A DNA stretch of 64,000 bases. Source: Paralichthys olivaceus. Its lineage: Eukaryota; Chordata; Actinopteri; Pleuronectiformes; Paralichthyidae. The DNA is taken from NCBI RefSeq assembly GCF_024713975.1, contig NC_091096.1, positions 1,831,001 through 1,895,000 of the forward strand, read 5' to 3'. Under the pieces are notes generated by a model. That model was given only the letters and a program-made list of their open reading frames with translations. It had not been told where the DNA came from and searched no databases. How positions within the stretch are numbered: the first letter of the stretch is position 1; every line of letters begins with the position of its first letter. Position numbers and translations under genes: made by a program. Positions 35,950 through 46,302 of the stretch are shown here, one piece after another.

Positions 35950-38900
35950 GTCAGGTTTGGTGAAAGCCGTGAACACAGCAGTGGATCTGATTGTGGCTCA
36001 TTTTGGAACCAGTCGAGATCCGGACGTGAAGGTGAATGTTCATCAATGGTTGATGTACTTTTACTTTAATGTACTTTAAAACAAATAGAATCAGAGTGAT
36101 TCAGTTAACACAACGGGAACCTTCCAGCAGGTGAAGTGCAGAAATCTCACAGACAGATGGCGCCAGAACTCCTACCTGAGTTTCTATTGTAGTCGGGGAA
36201 TGTGCGAAAGAATTTTATTCTCAGGTTATACTTTCAAAATTAGTTTCTCCTGCATGTAACTCTTTATTATGCTATAAATATATTCTTCTTATATTATGTC
36301 ATGACACTTATTAGTCTTCTTATCTTATAATGTCAGTGTTGCATCAGTGAATCTGTAACATCATCTGTTTGGTTTGTAATTGATCTGTAACTTGATTTTA
36401 TTTTAATATCAGACTTTTAATTGGTCCCTTGTGAGTTTGTTTTTATCTCAGAGCCAATTAGACATTAAACAAACGAGGCTCCAGATAAATCTCCTCCTGA
36501 GAAGAGAAGCAGACACAGAGAACCAGCGACTGAAAAAAAGATCTTAATTCAATTTATTTCTTTTTTTGAGCCTAAATGCAAAGTTCTATATCTTCACATG
36601 CCACTTTACTCTCCCCGTGTCCCTCAACATTTCTCTGCAACCCTTCCAGGCGAAGCTGGGGAACAGCTGGGTGAGTCCCAACGTGGGTCACCTCATCCTG
36701 AAGTACCTGTGCCCGGCGCTGCACGACGTGCTGCAGGACGGCCTGAAGGCCTACGTGCTGGACCTGATCATCGGGCAGCGGCGCTGTCAGCCCTGGAGCC
36801 TGGTGGAGGCCTCCACTCAGCTGGGTGAGGAGGAGGAGGATAGGAATATCTAAACACCAGGGTCTTATAGTTCATTCTCATCATTTACCATCACGTGAGA
36901 GTGAACGAGCAGCCTGTTGTGTGTGAGTAAGTTTTTCTGTTTGTCTCCGTCAGGCCCGTCCACTCGCGTCCTCCACAGCTTGTTCTCGAAGGTGAGCCAG
37001 TTCTCGGAGCTCACCAGCCACAGAATGAGGATGAACGCCTTCATCTTCGGTCTTCTCAAGTGAGTCACTTCTCTGTTCAGCAGTTTTCTCTTTCACCGGG
37101 ATCACGACCGTGAACCTGGAAGTTAGAATATTCTTCTTGATGGAATTTCAGTTTATCTGATTTGTCTATTTCAGCCTGAAATCTCTGGAGTTCTGGTTCA
37201 ATCACCTCTACACACATGAAGGTGAGATAACGTGTTATTATCTTCCAACATCTCTTCAGTCTTGAAATCCTCTCTCTGATTCTGATTCTGTTTTCCTTTC
37301 CTCAGATATCATAGCAGCACACTACAACCCGTGGGGTTTCCTTCCCCTGGCGCAGGGCGCCTGCCAGCCTCTCTTCGAGGAGCTCCTCCTCCTGCTGCAG
37401 CCCCTGTCGCTGCTCCCCTTCGACCTGGACCTCCTGTTCGAGCTGCACCTCCTCCAAAAGGGCCAGGAGCACCTGCGTCGCAAGGAGCAGCTGTGCTCTG
37501 CGGGCCAGAGCGTCGACCGGTCGGCTCGCTCCACCTTCCAGCTCATGCGAGGATGGAGCACCACCGTGAGCGAAATGGTCAGAGACTCGAGCGGCGAGGT
37601 GAAAAAGGAGAGGGCGGGGCTGAGACGGGAGGGAACGTGGCCCAGGATGGAAGGAGCCAAGTCGAGAAGGGAGGCGTGGGGGGTGAAATCCAGTATGAGG
37701 AAGGAGGGGGATGCAACAGAGAGCACGACAGCTGGACCTGATAGCAGACAGACGATGACGATGGAGGTAGGGTTTGCCAATCTTTGGAAGGAGAGGGGGA
37801 TGAGTGAAGAGAGAGTGAAAGGTGTGGGGCAAGAGAGCCAGGGAGAAGGGGAGGATGGACAAGAGAAGGACAGGAGGAAGAGAAAAGAGAGGGATCCAGC
37901 TGAAGAAGGGCGTCAGTGGCAGGACAGACAGGCCGGCTGGTGGTACCAGCTCATGCAGTCCTCCCAGGTCTACATCGACCAATCCACGGAGAAGACCAAG
38001 TTTGTGAAGAGCGAGAAGAGGAAGAGGTCGTCGGAGAGACGACAGGGGCGGCTGCCGCCCACCCGAGAGGGCGTGGTGGAGGGGGCGGAGTCAAACCAAG
38101 AAGGGGAGGGCTGCAGAAGCAGGAAGAGCAACGGTAGCTCCAGCGAGGAGTCGGGCGGACCACGGGGAAGACCCTCGTGGATGGGCAGCCCCCCAGAGTC
38201 TGTTCTCAACCAGGAGAAAGAGACAAAACCTGTGGAGGTCACGGGCACCGGGGCCCCGGCCGCAGCCCAGGAGGACAGCCCCTCACAGGGACAGAGTTTG
38301 CGTTGGGGCCGTCTCTTCGGATCGAGTCTTGGTTCTCCATCCAGAGCGGAGGCAGCTGAGCAGAGGGCGAGAAGTCAGAGGACCAGGTAGGTCACGACTC
38401 CGAAGATACGTAAAACACCGAGTTCACACATAATCTGTCACAAGTCACTGGAGAGAAGTCAGAGTATTTAGCAAAAGGTCTTTTCCCGGGATTTGTTGCA
38501 ACTGAGATAAATTATTAGACTCAAGTCCCACCCTAACTCTAACTGATCAGTTTTATTTACCCTCCTCTCCCAGACCTCCGTCAGGTTGGCTCGGTCTGGA
38601 CAGGTCCGTCCTCGACCTCGTGGCTCAGACGATCGGAGCAGGAGGCAGCGGGAAGAAGACGGAGCCTCCGACGACTCCCACTCACACCGAGAACACACAC
38701 AAAGCACCAACGTCGACTCGACCACCTGAAGCCAAACGACAGCCTCTGTGGTGAGCGATGAGTCCTGATCCGTCAAACACATGTTTCAGTCACACATGAC
38801 AAAGTAAATGCAGTGAAGTGAGAAGCTTTGTTTAATTATTAAGATCCGCTCGGAATCTAATGTCCTCTGTTTGTTCCTCAGTGAAGTCCGAGCTCTGTGC

Positions 38901-39089
38901 CACCACATCGCCACCGAGCCCGGACAGCTGAGCTTCAACAAGGGCGATGTTCTGCGGGTCCTGAGCAAGGCGGATCCCGATTGGCTGCTCTGCTCCCAGG
39001 GCTCCACGCAGGGATTGGTCCCCATCATCTACGTCACCCTGAACAGCATGGACGACAGCCGGGACGCCGCTGGGCCCGGGAACTGCTGA
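27416..39089 (+). CDS. rusc2: rusc2: RUN and SH3 domain-containing protein 2 (iporin)
   Basis: RUSC2 is a cytoplasmic adaptor that binds Rab1/Rab35-type GTPases and GM130 and works in membrane trafficking. Twelve coding exons can be joined: 27,416-28,984; 29,747-30,311; 33,026-33,703; 34,612-34,815; 34,982-35,152; 35,955-36,031; 36,650-36,824; 36,954-37,059; 37,175-37,221; 37,306-38,386; 38,574-38,750; 38,882-39,089. All introns are GT-AG, the phases agree, and the total is 5,058 nt (1,685 residues; human is about 1,516). The N-terminus ([22 protein letters not shown]) fixes the start at 27,416, with G at -3 and +4. Conserved blocks include [44 protein letters not shown] and [14 protein letters not shown]. 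The RUN domain is about residues 1,063-1,205 and the SH3 domain about 1,620-1,672. The extra length lies mainly in low-complexity linkers. No frameshift or premature stop is seen. Confidence 0.97.
29747..30311 (+). CDS. rusc2: rusc2 coding exon 2 (residues 524-712)
   Basis: Acceptor ATTCAG, donor GAAG|GTATGT, phase 0 to 1. It begins with a run of Asp/Glu ([13 protein letters not shown]) that extends the acidic stretch of the previous exon. It then carries [12 protein letters not shown] and [17 protein letters not shown], matching human RUSC2. Confidence 0.93.
30884..30935. repeat. (GT)n microsatellite
   Basis: Nearly pure GT run ending in GCGCGC, in a rusc2 intron. Confidence 0.95.
31974..32395. 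repeat. Imperfect GT, CA and GT tracts in inverted arrangement
   Basis: GT-rich at 31,974-32,046, CA-rich at 32,165-32,245 and GT-rich again at 32,311-32,392. The middle tract is complementary to both outer ones, so the intron RNA could pair into long GU/CA hairpins. Confidence 0.9.
33026..33703 (+). CDS. rusc2: rusc2 coding exon 3 (residues 712-938)
   Basis: Acceptor CTCCAG, donor AATG|GTAGGT, phase 1 to 1. It contains [18 protein letters not shown] and [12 protein letters not shown], both conserved in RUSC2, within Pro-rich sequence likely to be disordered. Confidence 0.93.
34612..34815 (+). CDS. rusc2: rusc2 coding exon 4 (residues 938-1006)
   Basis: Acceptor CTGACAG, donor TAATG|GTGCTC, phase 1 to 1. 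Encodes [19 protein letters not shown], a RUSC2 signature just before the RUN region, and ARRNVFDFP. Confidence 0.9.
34949..34973. repeat. (TG)n tract just upstream of rusc2 coding exon 5
   Basis: The tract ends 8 bp before the exon and occupies the normal place of the polypyrimidine tract. UG repeats are known binding sites for TDP-43 and CELF-type factors. Confidence 0.93.
34982..35152 (+). CDS. rusc2: rusc2 coding exon 5 (residues 1006-1063)
   Basis: Acceptor CTCTGCAG preceded by a (GT)n tract, donor AGAG|GTGAGG, phase 1 to 1. Contains [16 protein letters not shown], close to the human TEKPPAEFCLSPD, then a Ser run. Confidence 0.92.
35905..35944 (+). repeat. (TC)n microsatellite acting as polypyrimidine tract of rusc2 coding exon 6
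   Basis: About twenty CT units end 10 bp before the acceptor of the exon that opens the RUN domain. CU repeats are typical PTBP1 binding sites. Confidence 0.95.
35955..36031 (+). CDS. rusc2: rusc2 coding exon 6, start of RUN domain
   Basis: Acceptor CGTCAG directly after a (TC)n microsatellite, donor GTGAAG|GTGAAT, phase 1 to 0. Encodes [20 protein letters not shown], the first RUN helix. Confidence 0.95.
36650..36824 (+). CDS. rusc2: rusc2 coding exon 7, RUN domain core
   Basis: Acceptor CTTCCAG, donor CTGG|GTGAGG, phase 0 to 1. Encodes [20 protein letters not shown] and [11 protein letters not shown]. Confidence 0.95.
36954..37059 (+). CDS. rusc2: rusc2 coding exon 8, RUN domain
   Basis: Acceptor CCGTCAG, donor CTCAA|GTGAGT, phase 1 to 2. 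Encodes [20 protein letters not shown]. Confidence 0.94.
37175..37221 (+). CDS. rusc2: rusc2 coding exon 9, RUN domain
   Basis: A 47-nt exon between acceptor ATTTCAG and donor GAAG|GTGAGA, phase 2 to 1. Encodes [15 protein letters not shown], the conserved Trp-rich RUN helix. Confidence 0.94.
37306..38386 (+). CDS. rusc2: rusc2 coding exon 10, RUN end and basic linker
   Basis: Acceptor CCTCAG, donor ACCAG|GTAGGT, phase 1 to 2. The first third ends the RUN region ([33 protein letters not shown]). The rest is a Lys/Arg/Glu-rich linker with conserved [15 protein letters not shown] and REGVVEGAE blocks. Confidence 0.93.
38574..38750 (+). CDS. rusc2: rusc2 coding exon 11
   Basis: Acceptor CTCCCAG, donor CTGTG|GTGAGC, phase 2 to 2. 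Encodes [18 protein letters not shown], matching the human linker before SH3, then Thr/Pro-rich sequence. Confidence 0.93.
38882..39089 (+). CDS. rusc2: rusc2 coding exon 12, SH3 domain and stop
   Basis: Acceptor TTCCTCAG, stop TGA at 39,087-39,089. Encodes [25 protein letters not shown] and GLVPIIYV, the strands of the C-terminal SH3 domain. Confidence 0.95.
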
Positions 39090-40955
39090 GCTGCAGCCGA
39101 GTGAGAGAAAAAAGTAGAAGACGAAGGCAAGCGGCTCCGGACACATTAAAAACATCTGCTTTTTGAAAAGGGAAAACTGAAAGTAAACCAATTGCTCGGA
39201 CATTGTACAGACATATTCAAGGGAAGCATGCAGGATCAAACTCACGTCTACTTCAAGGCTTCATCTGGGACAAGTACGCATGCACACATCCAAAAAAAAA
39301 CAAAACCCAAAGACTCTGAACGACGCTCTTCTCTCTCCGCAGTGACACAAGTTAAAAAACCTGCGTGAACATCATCCATCTTTACTTCCAACTAAACAAG
39401 GAGGGTACTCACTGTATGATATATGCTCTGCACCACGCCTAGCTGCACTTTGCCGTACCGTCTGTACTTTCACCTCGCTGTGCCGCACTCTGAACACGGT
39501 TTGGTTTCATGTCCCGTCGCTTACTTAGTGCCGACTGACGTTTTTTATTCACGTAGAATCAGTGAATCCTTATTCTTTTACTTTTTTTTTTTAAGGAAAA
39601 CATTTAAGGTGGAAGATGTGAAAGCTAAAAATTGCTCCCACCTCTGCAGACGTGTTTGTTATTATTATAATTATATCAGAGGCTGAAACCTGGCTGCAGT
39701 GTTTTTAGACGCCTGTTTAACCCGAGTGAAGAAGTTTCTTCATTCCCCATCTGTCCATCGATCTGGAGGAGATTTCCTCTCTGCTTGAAGCTGGGTGGAG
39801 AAAAAGGCTTGATGTGCTTTAGGCGGATTTAAACTTCCACCTCTGTCGATTTGTTTTGTAAATGCAAATTTGACTTCCAATGAGCTGCGGAGATGATTTT
39901 TCACCTCCGTCGAGGATCCAATGTTTTTATTTTGTTTAAATTCACCAAAACTACTGAACAGATTTTTTTTTTCTTTCTTCAACAGTAAAAAAGTGTTTTT
40001 TGTCATTTTCATCAAGTTCCAAGCAATTGAATCTAGAGTTTCTAATCCTGGAAAAGCTAGTGAGAAATTAGTCATTGAAATTATGCAACACGTGAGCGTG
40101 CGCTGACTGATCTGCGGTGCATGCGTCTCCGGCTGAAGTCTCGTGCACATCGAGAGCAGGGGCAGGGTGCGTTCAGGCAAACCGGTCGGTTAGCGACAGG
40201 TGCGCCAGCCAATCACTTCATTCGGACCGTGGTCGTGTTTATCGCAAATGCACAGACACTGGCACAACTTTATTTATAACGACTCATAGGACGTGAGGAG
40301 GATTTCAACAAATAAGATAAACGTGTTCTGGAAACAACTGACCATCCTACCTTTGCTTCGTGGATCCTAATGAAACAATCTGCTTTATCTGATGGGCGTG
40401 TGTGAATTCAGAGGGAACTGCTGCGGGGCCGTGGCCGAGCGACGCACTCTCCTGAGTGCGATTCTGGTTTTCTGAATGTGTTCTTCAAAATTATTTACTA
40501 ATTGCTTTTAGAAAAGAGGTCAGTGATCTGATTTATGCCTTAAAGCCTGTGAGGGGAAAAACTGAGAAACTTCAAGGCCCAAACGTTTGTCTTGACACAA
40601 CAGTATATTTTATACATACATATAATAATGCATCTAGCTTGATGTTTCGCCAGATTTCCGTCTGCAGATATTCTGGACTTCAGAGTTTAGTGAAGAAAGA
40701 GAGGTGTATTCTAAGGTGATATTTTTTGACGTCTAAAGGGAAACCCCAGCACGTTTTGTGATGGCGGCTTTACGGGCATTCCTGTGCTAGTACGTGCACG
40801 GTGTAAAATGTGGCCTTAGGTTCCTAATGAGTTGACAGGAAAGTACAATTTAAGGCTATAGAGTGTAAACGGATGCCCGGTCCAAACATATTACACATTA
40901 AAAACAGGTGAAATCAATGTACGTTTATTAAATAAATGAATGCTTGTGTAGTTTT
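39090..40955 (+). other. rusc2: rusc2 3' untranslated region (inferred)
   Basis: From the stop codon to just past AATAAA at 40,931-40,936. No other plus-strand gene intervenes. A weaker ATTAAA at 39,146 could give a very short alternative 3' end. The right boundary is inferred from the hexamer only. Confidence 0.45.
40931..40936 (+). terminator. Candidate rusc2 polyadenylation signal AATAAA
   Basis: First canonical AATAAA that I find after the rusc2 stop, about 1.85 kb downstream. Confidence 0.4.
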
Positions 40956-41249
40956 TGAAAAACTTACATGGGATATAATTCTTCCATAATTGTATTTTTA
41001 TTTTCCTCTTGGTTGCATTATTGTACAGTTTTTATTTTTATTTTTTTAACATTGAATTTCACCAAAATGATTTAATATTTAATTCCCGCTGAAGTGTAAA
41101 TATATTTAAACCCTTCAGCGGTTAATTTCTGCCATAGATCTATATGTGTAAATGTTATTAATGCATTTTCTGTTTCATACAGGAAGCAAGTATAAGCTTT
41201 AGTTTCAGTGCTAACAACCTGCGGACCGGAATAACGAGTTGACGCGGCG

Positions 41250-41270
41250 GTGGTGACGTCACGTGGGACA
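41250..41270. promoter_or_regulatory. CRE plus E-box motif
   Basis: The sequence TGACGTCACGTGGG fuses a full cAMP-response element (TGACGTCA) with a CACGTG E-box. It sits between the convergent rusc2 and chemokine 3' ends, in slightly GC-richer sequence. No transcript start is identified near it. Confidence 0.3.
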
Positions 41271-41737
41271 GAAAGAAACCATCACGTCGTAGTGATGACA
41301 GCAGAGAGACGAGGAGGCGAAGACAGATTTGCTTTTGATTTGGCGTTTGATGATGAGTTGTGAGTCGTCTGGTTTCTCTCTGCCTCGCTCTGTAAATACC
41401 TTCAGCATCGGCGACACTGCTCTCCTCTCTGTGTCCAGGATATATGATGTGTACGACCTTATCAAACTACTGTGGATGTTCAATAACAAAGTGCTCACGT
41501 GATCACAGACCTGCACGGCTCCTGTGTCTTTTGTCCTCAACACACTTCACAAAGCTTCTGTTGACATCATGATTTGACGACGTAAAGTGAAAAATGAATA
41601 AATGACAGACCTCAAAGAGAGATTCAAAGAAACCAAACAGAAAAATAAAAGTTTATTTACTTTGCTTTCACTCCCAACGGAGGGAAGAGTGTCGTCAGCG
41701 AAGAACGAGACGTCGTCAGGATTAGCAGGAAACTCTT

Positions 41738-41743
41738 TTTATT
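41738..41743 (-). terminator. Polyadenylation signal of CC chemokine A
   Basis: TTTATT on the plus strand is AATAAA on the minus strand, about 320 bp after the chemokine A stop codon. A second one is at 41,652-41,657. Confidence 0.45.
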
Positions 41744-42064
41744 CTGAAAATGTTCAACAATCAATTGAATCCATTCAAACAAACTGCAGCTGCCTGAGTA
41801 GTTCACAGTTTAACGAGCTACATGCTCACTCTTTCACGCTTCTTCCACGTTCCTTGTTTTCCAAAACAAAAATGCCCCGAAAATCTGAAAAATGTCGCCA
41901 CTCAAACAAAAATCTTGTAACATAAGACTTTTAGAAAAAGGAGTTAAATATAAGAAGTAATTACTTTCAATATAAAGATTCATTTTTTTAATTTGTTCAA
42001 TACTTCATCTCCTCCCTGAATTGCAATGACCCGATGCTGTGGTTGTGGCTGAAGAGGTCAGAGG

Positions 42065-43459
42065 TCAAACACTTCCCTTGGCCGAGCACTTCTGTCAACA
42101 AAGAAAATAAATGCGTCAGTGCTTCAAATTCAAGTTCGGGCCCAGAAATAATATATTTCACCGAAGAACCAGAACTCACAATCACTGTAGGTTAATTTTT
42201 AAAGTGCAACTAAGTTTTTAAAAATATTCATCTGTCAGGTCTTTTCTTTTTTAACGCATCAGAGCAGCAAAGTGAAAGTACCTTCCCAGTCTTCCTGCAC
42301 TTCACGCTGTCGACGTGGGTCATCACTGCCTGGACCCAGGCTTCATCAGCGGGCACGCAGAGCTTCAAGCCACGTCTGGTCACCAGGCTGCAACGACACC
42401 AGGTCATTTAGGTCAAGTTGATGACCCCCCCCCCCCCCCCACACACACACACACACACACACTGAACATCTTATTCACTACGCAGACTGAACTCACATGG
42501 TGGCGTCGATAGAGCAGCCCTGTCCTCTGGTCTGGTGACCGTAGTCCACGATCTTTCGTCTCTCTAACATCTTGTTCTTGACGCTCAGGCAGCAGTCCAT
42601 GGGAACCTGTGCTGATGTCACTGAACCACAAGGAGGAGGAGATTAGTTTGATGCAGGGCGACAATGATCCCACACTGGTTTAGATTACGAGCCATCGTTC
42701 CACCACAACAACATTCATGCTGTTGTCGAACGCAGAGGAGGACTCTGTGGTGGTTCAAGATATTTTGGCTTCACGCTCTGTGAAAGATTCATTGTAAGCA
42801 GCACACAAAGCTGTGTGTGTGTGTGTGTGTGTGTTTGTGTGTGTATGTGTGTGTGTGTGTGTGTGTGTTTTAATGAGATCCTACTCAAATATACTCGGCA
42901 GCTTCTATTCAGTGTTTTTCTCAAATTTTTTAAGGATTAAAATGCATCATTTAAAAAACAACGAAGCAAATAAAAAATATCTTACGAGCTGCAGTAACTA
43001 GTGGATCAATCAATTTATCTTATAATTCAGCTTTTGAAGGAATCTTGAACCTCCACCCACAGTTCCGCTCTGCAGCCTCAGTGTGTTTACTCTGCTCTAC
43101 AGACTGAAAGGTAATAATCAGATATGAACGCATGGATTTCAGTATTAAAGCATTTAATTTACTTTGCTTGAAACTAATAGAAAAATAATAGAAAACATGT
43201 TTCTTCTATCTTCTATCTAAAAGTCAGGAACTAGCTGCTTCTTCTTGGAGCCGTGCCGAATGGATTTGTTTGGATAAATTACATCCTGTTAACTGTGTAA
43301 ACTCTAAATCTCAATGATTTCACCGCTGTGGAGAGATGAGAAGATAAAAGAGTTTGTGTATAAAAAAAAAGAAAAGAAATGAAACTCACTTGTGCAGTAG
43401 CAGGTGATGACGAAGATGCAGAAGCAGAAGAAAAGTCTAGCATCACCCCTCGGAGCCAT
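42065..43459 (-). CDS. CC chemokine A, CCL19-like
   Basis: Minus-strand exons are 43,390-43,459; 42,497-42,620; 42,282-42,387; 42,065-42,091, giving 108 residues. Introns are GT-AG with phases 1, 2 and 0; phases 1 and 2 are the usual ones for CC chemokines. A signal peptide (LFFCFCIFVITCYC) is followed by the CC motif in PMDCCLSVKNKM. The third cysteine is in GQGCSIDAT, the fourth in LKLCVPADEAWVQAVM, and the tail carries two further cysteines (VKCRKTGK, then KCSAKGSV). DCCLSV, GxLCxP and the C-terminal helix resemble CCL19, as does synteny with rusc2. The product would be a secreted ligand for a CCR7-type receptor guiding leukocytes. If the last intron is retained the protein ends instead in a basic VLSLCCSDALKKKRPDR tail (stop at 42,228). 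A TATA box and an IRF-type element lie upstream. Confidence 0.85.
42425..42462. repeat. Poly-C (16) followed by (AC)n
   Basis: A compound tract in the intron between chemokine A exons 2 and 3. Confidence 0.95.
42812..42868. repeat. (GT)n microsatellite in chemokine A intron 1
   Basis: GT tract with two short interruptions. Confidence 0.95.
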
Positions 43460-43530
43460 GTCTGGTTGCTGAGCTGGTGAAGTCGTCTCTTAGCCTCAGT
43501 AGCAGCTGGAGGACTAGATGTGTGTTACTA

Positions 43531-43538
43531 TTTATATA
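43531..43538 (-). promoter_or_regulatory. TATA box of CC chemokine A
   Basis: TATATAAA on the minus strand, 72 bp upstream of the start codon, implying a leader of roughly 45-50 nt. Confidence 0.65.
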
Positions 43539-43550
43539 CGCTCCATTTGG

Positions 43551-43560
43551 TTTCACTTCC
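43551..43560 (-). promoter_or_regulatory. ETS-IRF composite element upstream of CC chemokine A
   Basis: GGAAGTGAAA on the minus strand fits the GGAANNGAAA site for PU.1 with IRF4/8 and also a PRDI-type IRF site. It lies 12 bp upstream of the TATA box. Confidence 0.5.
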
Positions 43561-43599
43561 ATGTCACTGGCCCATCCTCTGACACCCTAACACACAAAC

Positions 43600-44735
43600 A
43601 CTCAGAGTTCATCATCATCTCAAACTCAGATCTCGACCGCCCCCCCCCCCTCTCCCCCTCCCCCTCTTTTATCAGCTCTGTTCCCGGTCCTTCTCAAACA
43701 GGCTTGGCTGCTCACAGGTGACAGGAAACGTTTGGCACACGGCTTCAGGTCGCAAACACACTAATCTCTGAACACACAGAAAAACGGCACTGACTCATGT
43801 AACCCTCTGGTGCACATCGTTCCCTGGTGTGAGTCGTATTCAGCATTAAAATGTATGTTCGAAGAACAAATGCGTGAATAAGTTGCACCGTGCAAGTCAA
43901 GTCTCAGCTTGTCATCAGGTGTGACACTTGACAGAGATGACCGGCCGTCATCTGCAGAGGAGACGGAGTGGGAGTGGGATGGTCAACCCCCCCCAACTCA
44001 GGGACAGACTGGGGTATAGGGGCGATGTTGGACGGTATCGGGGCGAGACATTGGCTGGGAGGGTCAACTCTGGAGCCCCCCTGGCACCACTGACACAGGA
44101 GCAGGCAGCACATCACCTGTGAGCTCAGGAACAAGGCTGAGGTCAGGACCCATGACAAAGGAAAAGACAAATCGTGAGTGTGGACGGACGTGATCCAGCT
44201 GGAGGCTCTGGTCAGCGGAGTGTCCATCGAGAGCCATGTTGTCCACGTCTTCACCTGTCCTCTGCGGTGGCCTCCATGGCAAACCCCTTGAAAATGTAAC
44301 CAAGACATCTGGAATGAGTTGCAGCCTGAAGGCTCAAATGCTAGCGGAGATAAATGGAATCAGATTCAAAGATAAAGGTAAAGATAAGAAATAGACTTTG
44401 GAACCTCTGCGGGGAACTTGTCGGTGACGCTTGCTTCTCATAAATCTGTCTCTCAGGCTCTTTCATTAGAAATGAGACAAAACACAAAGCACAGAAACAG
44501 GAATTCTGCATTATTACCCACTTCCTATACGTTAATGAATTCTCACATGAATCAGAGTAAAAAGTGATGAATGAAGTGGAACTGATACCACAACATTAAC
44601 ATAAAGAGTGTTTGTATCGTGGAGGTTATATTTTGATATAAAGTTAGTGACAAATATTTAATTTGCTCGCTGTCACATTTACTTCCATCTTTCCTGCATC
44701 ACTGGAGCAAACATTACATTTCAGTCACTGTCGAC
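43600..44735. other. Intergenic stretch between the chemokine genes, left part
   Basis: No gene is recognised. A poly-C run lies near 43,639-43,648. A GC-richer block at 43,930-44,300 stays open for 134 codons on the minus strand but resembles no protein that I know. The rest is AT-rich. Confidence 0.5.
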
Positions 44736-44957
44736 CAGGGGTCACCGACATCTGAACATTCAAACACTTGCTGAGATTAGTGGAAATAAAGTGTTGAATA
44801 TTGATATCATCTGTTTCCCACCTTGTTAAGTCATTGTTGATAATTATTGTGAGGGATCATTAACGTGATCAGTGTCTTCACATAGATGAGTCTCATTTAT
44901 CATCAGTAATAATATAGTAGAAGTAGCTCTCAATTTCAGAAAGGTTGGTGACCCCTT
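44736..44957. mobile_element. hAT-type MITE, about 222 bp
   Basis: The left end CAGGGGTCACCGAC and the inverted right end (GGTTGGTGACCCCTT) form imperfect terminal inverted repeats of the CAGGGGTCACCAACC type common in vertebrate hAT elements. No reading frame is present. A clear 8-bp target duplication is not visible, so the copy is old or its edges are trimmed. Confidence 0.65.
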
Positions 44958-45701
44958 ATATATATAGTGAGAGCCTGTGGAGCCTGTGCAGAGTCAGTTT
45001 CGTTTTCTTGTAAACTACTTTGGATGTTTTCCTCGATTGGCTAACCCATTTTTACCCTCTTGGATTTTCCCCTGCAAAGCATTTACAGGAAAATAAAAAG
45101 TCTATGGACATAGAGTGTTTGCCTGAGGGAGAAAAAAAACTGTCAGGAATCCAGAGGGTAACTGATACAAGTGTGATAATCAGCCAAGTGTTGGAACGAG
45201 GATGTTGTTACACAATCCAGGCTTGAAAGCTGACAACCATGAGCTTATTGTTCCCTGAGTTTAGGGTTTGGTATCTTGAAAGAGCACCGGCTCTCGGGTA
45301 GAATATCAGAATATCATGTGCAAACATGTCAAATGTTTATTTACGTTTGTTAGCAGCAGCAGGAGTTTCATTTCATTATTTGTGAAACTTATCCTAAAGT
45401 ATAATAAGATAACAAGATGCTGCACATTCCTCTTTTTAAAGGTTCAGTGTGTAGAGTTTAGTGACATCTAGTGGTGAAGTGTCATGTTGCAGCTGAACAC
45501 CCCCTCACCACCCTTCTACTTCCAACCATGAAAAAGAACCTGTGGCAGCTTCAGTCGTCATAAAAACTCAAAAAGTTTTAGTTTGTTCAGTCTGGACTAA
45601 TGTAAAAAACATGGCGGCCTCCGTAGAGAGGGTCCCCTCAATATAAATAAAAAGTATTTAAATATAAAGTATTGAATATGAAGTATTTCAATATAAAGTA
45701 G

Positions 45702-45752
45702 ATTGATAGATAGATAGATTACTTTATTCATCCCCAAAGGGAAATTAGGTCG
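45702..45752 (+). mobile_element. LINE 3'-tail fragment with GATA repeat
   Basis: (GATA)n followed by ATTACTTTATTCATCCCCAAAGGGAAATTA, the typical 3' tail of teleost LINEs, inside the nested insertion. Confidence 0.5.
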
Positions 45753-46302
45753 TCATAGCAGTTCGGTATTTGGATCACCCGCGGCGCTACTATTGCCTGG
45801 GCCCGCCCATTTTCGGCCCGGGCCCACCCTCGGACACGGCATTGATTTTCATTCTAGCTGTTCATCCAATAAGCAGCCTGAGGAAAGCTTTGAGTGAAAG
45901 CTTCTCAACCAATCAGCGGCTTCTACCCCGAGTGTGGAGCCGGCCCACAGGCTGCATCGTCACCAGCAAGTGATCCAATGAAATGAAAGACATTGGGCGC
46001 GCAAGCTTTTCAAAGCAAGCAATGAATGAGACAGACACGGACGATGGCTAATGTGAAACGTAAAACACGACAAAACAAAGCAAATTAGCTTGTTTTCATA
46101 TAGCGTGACGACGAGTTAACGTTACCATCCAGCTCGGCCGCACTCTCCCCAACAAGTCCTCCCGTAGCCACCCCCTCACACCAGCAGGGCAAGTAACAGT
46201 TAACGTTAACGTTAGGGTCTGGCTGTCTGTATGCACATTTTCTGGAGGGAAAAATAATATTGGCAGTAGGCAGAGGTAACTTAAGATATCGTTTTATGTG
46301 TT

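Noticed and set aside
40425-40480. tRNA-Ser-like start (GGGGCCGTGGCCGAGCGAC)
   Set aside because: Only the D-arm-like part matches; no anticodon stem, T-arm (GGTTCGAATCC) or acceptor closure follows.
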